From positions 1,922,001 to 1,986,000 of the forward strand of contig NZ_JAUSYK010000001.1 of NCBI RefSeq assembly GCF_030816855.1: 64,000 nt of DNA, read 5' to 3'. The notes beneath the pieces were generated by a model. The model did no database searches, was not told the origin of the DNA, and saw nothing but the letters and a program-made list of their open reading frames with translations. This DNA comes from Arthrobacter sp. B3I4 (lineage in GTDB: Bacteria > Actinomycetota > Actinomycetes > Actinomycetales > Micrococcaceae). Made by a program: the position numbers and the translations under genes. Positions 1 through 10,405 of this stretch are shown in pieces (the stretch's first letter is position 1; each line of letters starts with the position of its first letter).

Positions 1-8
1 AACCGTGA

Positions 9-1604
<1,596 letters not shown>

Positions 1605-1616
1605 ACGGCGCTCCTG

Positions 1617-1871
1617 TAGACTGAAATTCTTATGGACAGTAAATCTAGGTGCCGGCCTGGGGGCTGTCAGCGCGGAACGCACACCGTTCCCGCCCAGTCC
1701 ACCCGCAGAGCCGGCAAACCCCGTTCACGCGCCCATCACTCCAGTGCCGTCCGTCAGGGACACTCCCACGGCCGCACTGCCTTCCAGGAAACAGGGTCGG
1801 CCGCGGCTGACCATCCTCCGCCGGTACGTTTCCCCCGGCCAGTCCTCCTGCCCTGCGAAGCGGGCCGCTAA
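1617..1871 (+). promoter_or_regulatory. Long structured leader upstream of the CNNM gene pair
   Basis: A TAGACT -10-like box (1617-1622) is followed by about 240 non-coding bases before the ATG at 1872. Nested complementary segments are visible: 1651-1656 with 1710-1715 (GCCGGC), 1657-1661 with 1693-1697 (CTGGG/CCCAG) and 1672-1679 with 1685-1692. A second hairpin pairs 1795-1802 with 1805-1812, and a short one (1852-1864) lies where a ribosome site should be. A reading frame of 79 codons (ATG 1632, stop 1869-1871 abutting the next ATG) contains a Pro-Pro-Pro stretch, but its third positions are less GC-rich than real genes here. The conserved M-box and yybP-ykoY motifs I know are not recognisable. 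Regulatory function is inferred. Confidence 0.4.
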
Positions 1872-3233
1872 ATGGAGTGGCTACTGCTCGGAGCAGGATT
1901 GCTCCTCATTCTCGGCACCGGCTTCTTCGTTGCCGTCGAATTCTCCCTGGTCGCGCTTGACCAGGCCACCGTACAGCGTGCGGTGGACAACGGCGACACC
2001 GCTGCCGTTCCGCTGCTCAGGTGCCTGAAGTCCCTGTCCACGCAGCTTTCCAGCTGCCAGCTCGGCATTACCCTGACCACGCTGCTCACCGGTTACGTGA
2101 TGGAACCGTCGGTGGGCAAGCTGCTCGAAGGCCCGCTGTCCGCGCTGGGCCTGCCCGAAGCGGCTGCGACATCGGTTTCGCTGGTCGTAGCCATGGCGCT
2201 GGCCACCCTGCTGTCCATGCTGATCGGTGAACTGGTCCCGAAGAACATGGCCATCGCGCTGTCCTTTCCGATCGGCAAGGCCGTCGCCCGGCCGCAGCTG
2301 ATGTTCACCGCCGTCTTCAAACCGGCGATAATTGTCCTCAACGGCTTCTCGAACAAGGTCCTGAACGTCTTCGGTTTGGAGGCCAAGGAAGAGATCTCCG
2401 GTGCCCGCAGCCCGGCCGAACTCGCCTCCCTGGTGCGCCGTTCGGCGGCGATGGGAACCCTGGACGAGCGGACCGCCAACTTCGTCTCACGCACCCTGAA
2501 CTTCTCCGGCCGGACGGCCGCTGACGTGATGACGCCCCGGATCCGGGTGGAGACCATTGACGGCCACCAGCCGGTTTCGGACATCGTGGAGGCCGCCAAG
2601 CGGACCGGCTACTCCCGGTTCCCGGTGATCGGCGAGTCGTCCGACGACATCCGCGGCGTCGTGCACATCAAAAAAGCCATCGCCGTCCCGCCGGACCGGC
2701 GGGCCAATCTGGAAGCCGGGGCAATCATGACGGAGGTGCTCCGGGTGCCCGAGACGATCCACCTGGACGGGCTCCTCGCCGAACTGCGCGAAGGGAACCT
2801 GCAGCTCGCCGTCGTGCTCGATGAGTACGGCGGAACCGCCGGCATCGCCACGCTTGAGGACCTCGTGGAGGAAATTGTCGGGGAAGTGGCCGACGAACAT
2901 GACAAGGTCCGCCCCGGGCTGCTGCAGAGCGCCTCCGGGGACTGGTACTTCCCGGGCTTACTCCGGCCTGACGAACTCTCCGAGCAAGTACCCGGACTGA
3001 CAGTGCCGGACGAAGCGACCTATGAGACGGTCGGCGGCTATGTGATGAGCCAGCTCGGCCGCATCGCCGTAGTCGGCGACACCGTCGGCGTCGTCGGCGG
3101 GAAACTGAGCGTGACGCGTATGGACGGACGCCGCATTGACCGCATCTGCTTCACGCCATCGCCGCCCGAGCATGAGCAGCACGGCGGACACGACGGGCGC
3201 CTTGACGCTGCCGGACAGGCAGGTGCCGCATGA
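1872..3233 (+). CDS. CNNM/CorC-type hemolysin-family membrane protein with CBS pair
   Basis: 453-residue membrane protein: DUF21/CNNM transmembrane domain (about residues 1-185, opening with hydrophobic WLLLGAGLLLILGTGFFVAVEFSL), a CBS pair (about 215-335, with the typical DEYGGTAGIATLEDLVEEIVGE end) and a CorC/HlyC C-terminal domain (about 345-430). Relatives are linked to Mg2+ or Co2+ transport or homeostasis in the cytoplasmic membrane; the older name hemolysin is not a reliable function. It overlaps the next, paralogous gene by four bases, so the two are probably cotranslated. ATG 1872 has only a poor ribosome site, and the structured leader upstream may control initiation. Substrate and direction of transport cannot be read from sequence. 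Confidence 0.85.
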   Translation: MEWLLLGAGLLLILGTGFFVAVEFSLVALDQATVQRAVDNGDTAAVPLLRCLKSLSTQLSSCQLGITLTTLLTGYVMEPSVGKLLEGPLSALGLPEAAATSVSLVVAMALATLLSMLIGELVPKNMAIALSFPIGKAVARPQLMFTAVFKPAIIVLNGFSNKVLNVFGLEAKEEISGARSPAELASLVRRSAAMGTLDERTANFVSRTLNFSGRTAADVMTPRIRVETIDGHQPVSDIVEAAKRTGYSRFPVIGESSDDIRGVVHIKKAIAVPPDRRANLEAGAIMTEVLRVPETIHLDGLLAELREGNLQLAVVLDEYGGTAGIATLEDLVEEIVGEVADEHDKVRPGLLQSASGDWYFPGLLRPDELSEQVPGLTVPDEATYETVGGYVMSQLGRIAVVGDTVGVVGGKLSVTRMDGRRIDRICFTPSPPEHEQHGGHDGRLDAAGQAGAA

Positions 3234-4291
3234 GCGACTGGATGGGAATCCTCTGGCTGGCTGTGCTGCTGCTGGGCAACGCCTTCTTCGTGGCGGCCGA
3301 ATTCGCCGTCATGTCCGCCCGGCGGAGCCAGATAGAGCCCCTCGCCGAGTCCGGCTCCAAACAGGCCCAGACCACGCTGCGGGCGATGGAAAACGTCTCG
3401 CTGATGCTCGCCTGCGCCCAGCTGGGCATCACCGTGTGCTCCCTGTTGATCCTGCAGGTGGCAGAGCCTGCCATCCACCACCTCCTGGCCGTGCCGCTGG
3501 AAGCACTGGGCATCCCGACGGAGATGGCCGACGTGGTGGCGTTCGCGATCGCCCTGCTGATCGTCACCTTCCTGCACGTGACGTTCGGCGAAATGGTGCC
3601 CAAGAACATCTCGGTCTCGGTTGCGGACAAGGCGGCCCTGCTGCTGGCCCCGCCACTGATGTTCATCGCCCGTGCGGTCAAACCGGTGATCGTGGCGCTT
3701 AACTGGTCCGCGAACCACATCCTGAAATTGATGCGGATCGAGCCGAAGGACGAGGTCACCTCCTCCTTCACGCTCGAGGAGGTCCAGTCGATCGTCCAGG
3801 AGTCCACCCGCCACGGCCTGGTGGACGACGACGCCGGCCTCATCACCGGAGCGCTGGAGTTCTCCGAACATACAGCCTCCGAGGTGATGGTTCCGTTGGA
3901 GAAGCTCGTGATGCTGAAGGCCGCCACCACGCCGGAGGAGTTCGAGAAATCCGTGAGCCGGACCGGGTTCTCCCGGTTCCCGATGCTCGACGACGAGGGG
4001 ATGCTCTCCGGCTACCTGCACATCAAGGATGTGCTGTCGATCTCCGAAGCCGGCTACCAGTACCCGATTGCTGAGAGCCGCATCCGTTCGCTGGCCAACC
4101 TCGCGATGGACGATGAGATCGAAAAGGCCATGTCCGTCATGCAGCGCACCGGCTCGCACCTGGCCCGTGTGATCGGCCCGGACGGCCACACCCAGGGCGT
4201 GCTTTTCCTTGAGGACGTCATTGAACTGCTGGTGGGCGAGATCAGGGACGCCACCCAGGCCACCGGCTACCGCAGGCTCGGGCAGGGCTGA
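3230..4291 (+). CDS. Second CNNM/CorC-type membrane protein, short form
   Basis: 353-residue paralogue of the preceding gene, starting inside its stop codon (ATGA overlap). A DUF21/CNNM membrane domain fills about residues 1-185, and a CBS pair follows (about 215-335, ending GVLFLEDVIELLVGEI). The C-terminal CorC/HlyC domain present in the partner is missing; the chain stops soon after the CBS pair. Tandem long and short CNNM proteins are common in Actinobacteria, and a heteromeric complex is a reasonable inference but is not shown by the sequence. Probable role: divalent cation (Mg2+) homeostasis in the cytoplasmic membrane. Confidence 0.84.
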   Translation: MSDWMGILWLAVLLLGNAFFVAAEFAVMSARRSQIEPLAESGSKQAQTTLRAMENVSLMLACAQLGITVCSLLILQVAEPAIHHLLAVPLEALGIPTEMADVVAFAIALLIVTFLHVTFGEMVPKNISVSVADKAALLLAPPLMFIARAVKPVIVALNWSANHILKLMRIEPKDEVTSSFTLEEVQSIVQESTRHGLVDDDAGLITGALEFSEHTASEVMVPLEKLVMLKAATTPEEFEKSVSRTGFSRFPMLDDEGMLSGYLHIKDVLSISEAGYQYPIAESRIRSLANLAMDDEIEKAMSVMQRTGSHLARVIGPDGHTQGVLFLEDVIELLVGEIRDATQATGYRRLGQG

Positions 4292-4310
4292 CCGCAGCAC
4301 GCCGGTCTGA

Positions 4311-4346
4311 CCCTAAATAGGAATGATTCCCATTTAGGGTTAGACT
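4311..4346 (+). promoter_or_regulatory. Zur-like palindrome overlapping the zinc transporter promoter
   Basis: Bases 4311-4339 form a 29-bp palindrome with 14-base arms around a central G and a single mismatch (outer CCCTAAAT...ATTTAGGG, core GGAATGATTCC). The AATGATT core resembles actinobacterial Zur/Fur operators. A TAGACT -10-like box at 4341-4346 directly abuts it, so the palindrome covers the expected -35 region, as a repressor site would. The zinc uptake operon begins 54 bases downstream, and a Fur-family repressor gene lies at 8058-8537. Confidence 0.65.
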
Positions 4347-4392
4347 CGCTGTATTGCTAACGCTTCTCAATAACTGATCCGAGGTATGTCCC

Positions 4393-5326
4393 GTGCGCCG
4401 TTCCGCCGCCGCTCTTGTCCTTGCCGGCCTCAGCAGCCTCCTGCTGACGGCCTGCGGTACGACGACACCCCGCAGTGACCGGCCGGGGGCCGGGGGACGG
4501 TGTGGTCGAGGTCGTTGCTTCCACCAGCGTGTACGGCGACCTCGTCAAGACGGTGGGCGGGGACAAAGTCCGGGTCAGCTCGATCATCAGCCGGACCAGC
4601 CAGGACCCGCATTCCTATGAGGCCACGACGCAGGACAAGCTGGCGGTGTCCAAAGCCGAACTGGTGGTGGAAAACGGCGGCGGCTACGACGATTTCCTGC
4701 ACAAACTGGCCGAGGACACCGGGCTGGGCGAAAAGAACCTGCTCGTCGCGGCGGACGCCTCCGGCCTGGAATCCGGCTCCCCGGCAGGTTTCAACGAACA
4801 CGTCTGGTACAGCACCGCCGGCATGAGCCGGGTGGCCGACGCGCTGGCGGAGAAGCTGGGCGCCTTGGAGCCGTCCTCTGCCGCGGACTTCCAAAGCCGG
4901 GCCGCGGGACTGAAAAAGGAGCTCGCCGGCCTCGACACCCGGCTCTCGGCGCTCAAGGCTCCGGCGGCCCCCGGCGGCGTCGCCGTCACGGAACCGGTAC
5001 CGCTGTACCTGCTGGAAGCAGCGGGCCTGGAAAACCGGACACCGCCCGAGTACAGCGCCGCCATCGAGGCCGGGTCGGACGTCCCGCCGGCCGTGCTGCG
5101 CTCCGCCGTCGACGTCGTGAAATCCGGCGGAATCCGCCTGCTCGCTTACAACCCCCAGACGGAAGGCCCGCAGACGCGCGCGCTCAGGGACGCCGCCGTC
5201 GCCGCCGGCGTCCCCGTCGTGGAATTCAGCGAAACGCTGCCGGAGGGCAAGACCTACCTGCAGTGGATGTCCGGCAACGTGGACGCGCTGGCCGGGGCCC
5301 TCAGCCAGGGAGGTAACCGCAGTTGA
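4393..5326 (+). CDS. znuA: Zinc/manganese ABC transporter substrate-binding lipoprotein, frameshifted
   Basis: Cluster A-I metal-binding lipoprotein of a zinc uptake system. GTG 4393, behind GAGG, opens a lipoprotein signal peptide ending in lipobox LTAC (near 4441-4455). The mature domain is then read one base later, from about 4475 to 5326: VVEVVASTSVYGDLVKTVGG, then the metal-site stretch DPHSYEATTQD and a conserved NGGGYDDF. One extra base, most likely in the G5 runs at 4485-4489 or 4492-4496, separates the two parts. The remaining 280 residues are well conserved, so this is either a recent mutation or a base-calling error. The stop codon overlaps the TTG of the ATPase gene. Zinc over manganese is inferred from the Zur-like operator. 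Confidence 0.75.
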
Positions 5327-6138
5327 AACCCGTCGTAAGTCTCCGCTCAGCGTCCCTGAAGTTCGGTCAGCGGACCCTGTGGGAGAACCTGGACCTGGAC
5401 ATCTTCCCCGGCGAATTCTTCGCCGTCCTCGGCCCCAACGGCAGCGGCAAGACCACCCTCCTCAAGGTGCTGCTCGGACTGCAGGACCTCAGCACAGGGA
5501 CCGCCGTCCTCGACGGCCAGCCCATCGCACGGGGTAACCAGCGGATCGGGTACGTGCCGCAGCAGGAGTCCTTTGATCCGGACACGCCCCTGCGTGCCCG
5601 AGACCTGGTGGGACTCGGCGTCGACGGCCACCGCTGGGGGATCCGCCTGGGCGGGGGAAAGGTGAACCGCAAGATCGATCACCTCCTGGCCGAAGTCGGG
5701 GCGCAGGACTACGCCAAGGTCCCGGTCGGCCAGCTTTCCGGCGGGGAGCAGCAGCGTCTTCGGGTGGCGCAGGCCCTCGCCACCGACCCCAAGGTCCTGC
5801 TGTGCGATGAACCGCTGTTGTCGCTGGATCTGCACCACCAGCAGGCTGTCAGCGGGCTGATCAACCGGCAGTGCCATGAAGAGGACAGCGCGGTCATTTT
5901 CGTCACCCATGAGATCAACCCGATCATCGACTACGTGGACCGGGTGCTGTATCTCGCCGGCGGCCGCTTCCGGGTGGGAACGCCCGAAGAAGTCATGACC
6001 ACCGAGGTCCTGTCCGAGCTGTACGGCAGCCATGTGGAAGTGATCCACGCCAACGGCCGGATGATCGTGGTGGGCCTGCCGGACGCGACGACGCACCACC
6101 ATGAGGATGCCCACGCAGTCGCAGGCGAGGTGGGTTAG
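5323..6138 (+). CDS. znuC: Zinc ABC transporter ATP-binding protein
   Basis: 271-residue ABC ATPase that energises the metal importer on the inner face of the membrane. Walker A GPNGSGKT is at about residues 37-44, the signature LSGGEQQRLR near 140, Walker B VLLCDEP near 160 and the switch histidine in VTHEINPI. TTG 5323 is chosen because it overlaps the preceding stop and follows GGAGG at a good distance. The C-terminal tail is His-rich (THHHEDAHAV), often seen in zinc-handling proteins. It ends immediately before the permease gene, so the three genes form one transcription unit behind the 4311 operator. Confidence 0.88.
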   Translation: MKPVVSLRSASLKFGQRTLWENLDLDIFPGEFFAVLGPNGSGKTTLLKVLLGLQDLSTGTAVLDGQPIARGNQRIGYVPQQESFDPDTPLRARDLVGLGVDGHRWGIRLGGGKVNRKIDHLLAEVGAQDYAKVPVGQLSGGEQQRLRVAQALATDPKVLLCDEPLLSLDLHHQQAVSGLINRQCHEEDSAVIFVTHEINPIIDYVDRVLYLAGGRFRVGTPEEVMTTEVLSELYGSHVEVIHANGRMIVVGLPDATTHHHEDAHAVAGEVG

Positions 6139-7026
6139 GTGGACCTGAACCATATTCTGCAGGCGATCTTCAACTTCGAGAACTATGGCGAACTGCTCGG
6201 ACTGGTCCAGAACTCGATCTGGGCCGGCGCTGTGCTCGGCCTGCTGGGCGGCCTGGTGGGCACCTTCGTGATGAAGCGCGACCTGGCGTTCGCCGTGCAC
6301 GGCATTTCCGAGCTCTCCTTCGCCGGGGCCGCCTTTGCCTTGTTGGTCGGCGCGGATGTGGTGCTCGGCGCGCTGGCCGGTTCGGTGGTCGCCGCGCTGC
6401 TGCTGGGCCTGATGGGCGTCCGGGCCCGGGACAAAAACTCGACCATCGGTGTGCTGATGCCCTTCGGCCTGGGCCTGGGCATCCTCTTCCTCTCGCTCTA
6501 CGAAGGCCGGGCCGCGAACAAGTTCGGCCTCCTCACCGGCCAGATCGTCTCCGTCGGCACCGTGCAGTTGCAGGTGCTCGCCGGTGCCGCCGTCGTCGTC
6601 ATGCTGGCGCTGGTTGCCATTTGGCGGCCGCTGACGTTCGCGAGTGTGGATCCGAAGGTCGCCGCGGCACGCGGCGTCCCGGTCCGGGGACTGGCCCTGG
6701 GCTTCATGCTGCTGCTGGGCGTGAGCGTGGCACTGTCGATCCAGATCGTCGGAGCGCTGCTGGTGCTGGCGCTGCTGATCACGCCGGCCGCGGCTGCCCT
6801 GCGGGTGACGTCCTCGCCGCGGCTCGTGGTGCTGCTCAGCGTGGTCTTCGCCGTGACGGCCACCGTAGGCGGGATCCTGCTGGCGCTCGGCGGCCGGCTC
6901 CCGATCAGCCCCTACGTGACGACGCTGTCCTTTTTGATCTACGTCATCTGCCGCGCCGTCGGCAACATTCGGGCCAAGCGCGGCATCAACGGCCGCGTGC
7001 TAGCGCCCTCGACGGCGGCTCCCTAG
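6139..7026 (+). CDS. znuB: Zinc ABC transporter permease
   Basis: 295-residue ABC-3 family permease with about eight hydrophobic helices, containing the family-typical early segment HGISELSFAGAAFALLVG and a late hydrophobic run LLVLALLITPAAAALR. It forms the membrane channel for the metal delivered by the lipoprotein at 4393. It starts at GTG 6139, directly after the ATPase stop codon, and is the last gene of the operon. MntB-like manganese permeases are close relatives; zinc is preferred only because of the Zur-like operator and the neighbouring Fur-family gene. Confidence 0.87.
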   Translation: MDLNHILQAIFNFENYGELLGLVQNSIWAGAVLGLLGGLVGTFVMKRDLAFAVHGISELSFAGAAFALLVGADVVLGALAGSVVAALLLGLMGVRARDKNSTIGVLMPFGLGLGILFLSLYEGRAANKFGLLTGQIVSVGTVQLQVLAGAAVVVMLALVAIWRPLTFASVDPKVAAARGVPVRGLALGFMLLLGVSVALSIQIVGALLVLALLITPAAAALRVTSSPRLVVLLSVVFAVTATVGGILLALGGRLPISPYVTTLSFLIYVICRAVGNIRAKRGINGRVLAPSTAAP

Positions 7027-7092
7027 GCACCGCCCTTTGCCCGGACGCTCCGGGTGGTCGCCCTCAACGGCCGCAGCACGTACAGTGCTCGC

Positions 7093-8016
7093 ATGGGGGA
7101 ACACATGGGGAATTTGCTCCGGCGGTGGGTGGGTCTGGCCGCCCTGGTGCTGCTGCTGTTGCCGGCGGTTTCGGCCTGCCTTGCTGAGCCGCGGCAGCCG
7201 GACCTCTCCACGCGTGAGGAGTTTGCCCGGAGTGTCATGACTGCCGCGCTGTCCGGATCCACCGAGAGCCTCGTCGCCCTGGTCAGTCCGGCGGCCGTCA
7301 ACGCCCGCCCCGAGGCCCAGCAACTGGTTGACTCCGTCCGGGGCTGGACGCCGGACTCCTGGCAGCTCGGAATCAGCAACGATTTTCCGGAGGTAGCCAA
7401 CGTCACCGCCCGGCACGACGGTGACTCCGCCTCCGTCCGCTACATGATCTCGTGGAGCGACGAGCGCTGGACCCTGGTGATGGGGGAGTCGAAGAACCGG
7501 CCGAGCGGCGGCGCGAAGCTCATCGGCCCCGGCTCCGACCCGAAAATCCTGCCGGGCGGCCCCTCATCCGCACCGACCGCGCCGGTAACCCCGCCACCGA
7601 GGGCAGGCGAGGCGTGTCCGGCGGTGATTGGCACCGGTGTAACGGGACCCGTGTACGGGGCCGCCCCGCTGACCTGCCGGACGTTCACCTCGACGTCGGG
7701 TTCCATGCGCGGTCAGAACATGTATTGGCTGACGTCCACGCCGCTCCACCTGAGCTTCGACCGGGCGGGAGGGGCCACGGCTCTGGTGGTGCGGATGCCG
7801 TGCGGCGTGCTGAACGTGCCCGTGTCGGTGGACGACTTTGGCCTGGTCCCTGAACTGTCGCGGATGGCAGAGTCGGCCGATGGTTGCGCCGGCCCGGAGT
7901 CGGAGCAGCGAGGCTGGACGACTGCCTTCTTCAAAGTGCCCTCGGTCTACCGGCTCGACTCCTCGGAGCTGACGATCACCAGCGAACTCGGCCAGATCCG
8001 GTTCAAGCAGGACTAA
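7093..8016 (+). CDS. Putative lipoprotein of unknown function
   Basis: 307-residue predicted lipoprotein: positively charged N-terminus, hydrophobic run and lipobox VSAC about 30 residues in. A first domain of about 100 residues follows, then a Pro/Ala/Ser-rich linker (near residues 160-180), then a C-terminal domain of about 120 residues whose end (SSELTITSELGQIRF) faintly recalls META-type domains. I do not recognise the family with certainty. ATG 7093 is chosen because TACAGT (7081-7086) ends exactly seven bases before it, the leaderless pattern; ATG 7105, behind GGGGGA, is the alternative. It lies between the zinc operon and the Fur-family gene, but no zinc motif is visible. Confidence 0.65.
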   Translation: MGEHMGNLLRRWVGLAALVLLLLPAVSACLAEPRQPDLSTREEFARSVMTAALSGSTESLVALVSPAAVNARPEAQQLVDSVRGWTPDSWQLGISNDFPEVANVTARHDGDSASVRYMISWSDERWTLVMGESKNRPSGGAKLIGPGSDPKILPGGPSSAPTAPVTPPPRAGEACPAVIGTGVTGPVYGAAPLTCRTFTSTSGSMRGQNMYWLTSTPLHLSFDRAGGATALVVRMPCGVLNVPVSVDDFGLVPELSRMAESADGCAGPESEQRGWTTAFFKVPSVYRLDSSELTITSELGQIRFKQD

Positions 8017-8057
8017 AAGGGGCCCAGCAGGACTAAGAGGCGGCGTCAGCCCCGCCC

Positions 8058-8537
8058 TTAGTTGTTGCGCTGCAGCGCCGTGCACTCGGGGCACAAGCCG
8101 AAAATCTCCACCGTGTGCTCAACCGTGGTGAAGCCGTGCTCGGCCGCGATCCGCGCAGCCCAGGCCTCGACGGCCGGGGCCTCGACTTCAACGGCCTTGC
8201 CGCAGTTGCGGCACAACAGGTGGTGGTGGTGGCCGGTGACCGCGCACCGCCGGTAGACCACCTCGCCGTCGGTGTTCCGCAGCACGTCCACCAGCCCTTC
8301 GTCCGCGAGGGACTGCAGGATCCGGTAGGACGTTGCGAGCGAGACGGAGGTGCCGCGCTCCTGCAGGATGCGGTGCAGCTCCTGGGTGCTGACGAAGTCA
8401 TCCAGTTCATCGAGGGCGGCACTGACGGCAAGCCGCTGCTTCGTGACGCGCTGCTCCTTGCCCGCAGGCTGTTCCTTGGTGCCGGCGGTCGCCTCGACCG
8501 GTGCCGGACCGCCGCCCGTGGTGGCGCCGTGGGACAT
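8058..8537 (-). CDS. zur: Fur-family transcriptional repressor, probably Zur
   Basis: 159-residue Fur-family regulator: winged-helix DNA-binding half (about residues 25-95), then a dimerisation and metal-binding half with HHHHLLCRNCG and a C-terminal CPEC, which together give the structural Cys4 zinc site. The His run and the cysteine pairs fit Zur better than Fur, and the zinc ABC operon with its AATGATT-core palindrome is 3.7 kb away. ATG 8537 leaves a 32-residue low-complexity N-terminal extension (Ala/Gly/Thr/Glu), common in Arthrobacter. A TAATCT -10-like box on the minus strand is at 8591-8586. Zur identity is inferred from context. Confidence 0.8.
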   Translation of the reverse strand: MSHGATTGGGPAPVEATAGTKEQPAGKEQRVTKQRLAVSAALDELDDFVSTQELHRILQERGTSVSLATSYRILQSLADEGLVDVLRNTDGEVVYRRCAVTGHHHHLLCRNCGKAVEVEAPAVEAWAARIAAEHGFTTVEHTVEIFGLCPECTALQRNN

Positions 8538-8641
8538 GGGAAACTCGCTTCGCTGGGGTGACGCTGTTCGGAGGGGCAGGGTCCCAGATTACCAGCCGGG
8601 CACCGTGGACACTGCTTCGGACGGAGCCCTAGGCTGGCCGG

Positions 8642-9298
8642 ATGAAGCTGACGAAATTCACCCACGCCTGCGTCCGGATCGAGAAGGAAGGCCGGGTGCT
8701 GGTGCTGGATCCGGGCACGTTCTCCGAGGTGGCGGAGGCTCTGAACGGCGCGGACGCTGTGCTGATCACGCACGAGCATCCGGACCACATCGACGTCGAC
8801 GCCGTTTCTGCCGTGATCTTGGCCGACCCCCGGCTCCAGTTGTACGCGCCCGACGGCGTGGCCGCCCAGCTACGCGCTAAAGCGCCGGACGCGGCGGAGC
8901 GGATCCACACGGTGCGGGTGGGCGAGGACTTCGAAGCGGCCGGTTTCGCGATCCGGAGCTTCGGCGGCCAGCATGCCCTCATCCACCCGTTGATCCCGGT
9001 GGTTGCCAACATCGGTTATCTGGTGGACTCGAATATCTACCATCCGGGCGATTCCTTCGTGATCCCGGACGGCATCGACGTGCAGACCCTCCTGGTGCCG
9101 ATCCATGCGCCATGGAACAAGGTCGGTGAAGTGGTGGACTTCGTGGTCGGCGTCCGCGCGCCGCGGGCCTTCCCGATCCACGACGCCCTCCTGAACGACA
9201 CGGGTCGCGGCCTGGTGGAGGGCCATGTGACCCGGATCGGCGCCAAGTACGGCACCGAGTACCGCCGCCTTGTCAGCGGAGAATCGGTGGAGGTCTAG
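8642..9298 (+). CDS. MBL-fold metal-dependent hydrolase
   Basis: 218-residue metallo-beta-lactamase-fold protein. The metal-binding motif reads THEHPDHID (the HxHxDH pattern) at about residues 41-49, preceded by the usual strand VLVLDPG; later histidines lie in GGQHALIHP and PIHDA. It resembles the UlaG-like branch of small MBL hydrolases, whose substrates are often unknown, so I assign no pathway. ATG 8642 is strongly supported: TAGGCT (8630-8635) ends seven bases upstream, giving a leaderless transcript. It is divergent from the Fur-family gene and converges on the PLP enzyme gene at 9314. Confidence 0.82.
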   Translation: MKLTKFTHACVRIEKEGRVLVLDPGTFSEVAEALNGADAVLITHEHPDHIDVDAVSAVILADPRLQLYAPDGVAAQLRAKAPDAAERIHTVRVGEDFEAAGFAIRSFGGQHALIHPLIPVVANIGYLVDSNIYHPGDSFVIPDGIDVQTLLVPIHAPWNKVGEVVDFVVGVRAPRAFPIHDALLNDTGRGLVEGHVTRIGAKYGTEYRRLVSGESVEV

Positions 9299-9313
9299 CC
9301 GGCCGGTTGAATA

Positions 9314-10405
9314 TCAGGCGGGCCAGACGCCGCTGGCGAAGAACTCGCCGATGGTGGCCTCATACGGCGCCGGATCCAGGTTCTGGGTCTGCAGCCATTC
9401 GGGGTTGTAGTAGTTCCCGGAGTAACGGTCGCCGCCGTCGCACATCAACGACACCACGCTGCCGTGGCGGCCCTCGGCGATCATCCCGGCGATGAGCTGC
9501 CACACGCCCCACAGGTTAGTGCCGGTGGAGGGCCCGGCGTGCAGGCCCGCGTAGTCGCGCAGGTGGCGCATGGCGGCGACGGACGCGGCGTCCGGAACCT
9601 GGATCATCGAGTCGATCACCCCCGGTACGAAGCTGGGCTCCAACCGTGGTCGGCCGATGCCCTCAATCCGCGACGGCTGCCCGGAGGCGTCCGTTGTCCC
9701 GCCGTCCCGGCTGGCGAGCCAGCCGGGGAAGAACGCGGAGTTTTCGGGATCGACGACGGCGAGCCGGGTGTCGTGCCGCTGGTAGCGCAGGTACCGGCCG
9801 ATGGTGGCGCTGGTGCCGCCGGTGCCGGCTCCCACCACGATCCAGTCCGGGACCGGGTGCTCCTCAAGGGCCAGCTGGCCGAAAATCGACTCGGCGATAT
9901 TGTTATTGCCGCGCCAGTCCGTGGCCCGCTCCGCATAGGTGAACTGGTCCATGTAGTGGCCGCCGGTGCTTCGCGCCAGCTCTTCCGCGGCCGCGTAAAC
10001 CTCGGAGGCGTGGTCCACCAGGTGGCAGGTGCCGCCGAACTGTTCGATGAGCCTGATCTTCTCGCGGCTGGTGGTCGTGGCCATCACTGCGATGAATGGC
10101 AATCCCAGTAATTGCGCAAAGTACGCTTCGGAAACCGCTGTGCTGCCGCTGGACGCCTCCACAATGGTGGTGCCTTCGCGGATCCAGCCGTTGACCAGTC
10201 CGAACAGGAACAGCGAACGGGCCAGCCGGTGCTTCAGGCTTCCGGTGCGGTGGGTCGATTCGTCCTTGAGGTAGAGCTGGACGCCCCAGTGCTCCGGCAG
10301 GGGCACCGAGTAGAGGTGGGTGTCGGCGGATCTGTTGTTTTCAGCATTGATCCGGCGGATGGCTTCGTCTACCCAATCCCGGTCCTGCTGGCGCGCTGTC
10401 ATCAC
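9314..10405 (-). CDS. PLP-dependent cysteine synthase-family protein (Cds1-like cysteine desulfhydrase)
   Basis: 363-residue fold-type II PLP enzyme. The Schiff-base lysine is in [18 protein letters not shown], the substrate loop in [16 protein letters not shown] and the phosphate-binding loop in [12 protein letters not shown]. It most resembles the actinobacterial group that includes mycobacterial Cds1, which releases sulfide, ammonia and pyruvate from cysteine; cysteine synthase or cystathionine beta-synthase activity cannot be excluded. The divergent sulfurtransferase at 10453 supports a sulfur role. The minus-strand TAGGCT (10417-10412) ends seven bases before GTG 10405, arguing for a leaderless start there rather than ATG 10402. 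Confidence 0.8.
   Translation of the reverse strand: MMTARQQDRDWVDEAIRRINAENNRSADTHLYSVPLPEHWGVQLYLKDESTHRTGSLKHRLARSLFLFGLVNGWIREGTTIVEASSGSTAVSEAYFAQLLGLPFIAVMATTTSREKIRLIEQFGGTCHLVDHASEVYAAAEELARSTGGHYMDQFTYAERATDWRGNNNIAESIFGQLALEEHPVPDWIVVGAGTGGTSATIGRYLRYQRHDTRLAVVDPENSAFFPGWLASRDGGTTDASGQPSRIEGIGRPRLEPSFVPGVIDSMIQVPDAASVAAMRHLRDYAGLHAGPSTGTNLWGVWQLIAGMIAEGRHGSVVSLMCDGGDRYSGNYYNPEWLQTQNLDPAPYEATIGEFFASGVWPA

Noticed and set aside
1632..1871. 79-codon frame as an ordinary protein gene
   Set aside because: Third positions are much less GC-rich than in neighbours and the composition is Arg/His/Pro-rich; retained only as a possible leader frame.
3038..4300. Long minus-strand open frame opposite the second CNNM gene
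   Set aside because: Antisense shadow; composition is rich in His, Gln and Arg with no motif, and the plus strand encodes a clear CNNM protein.
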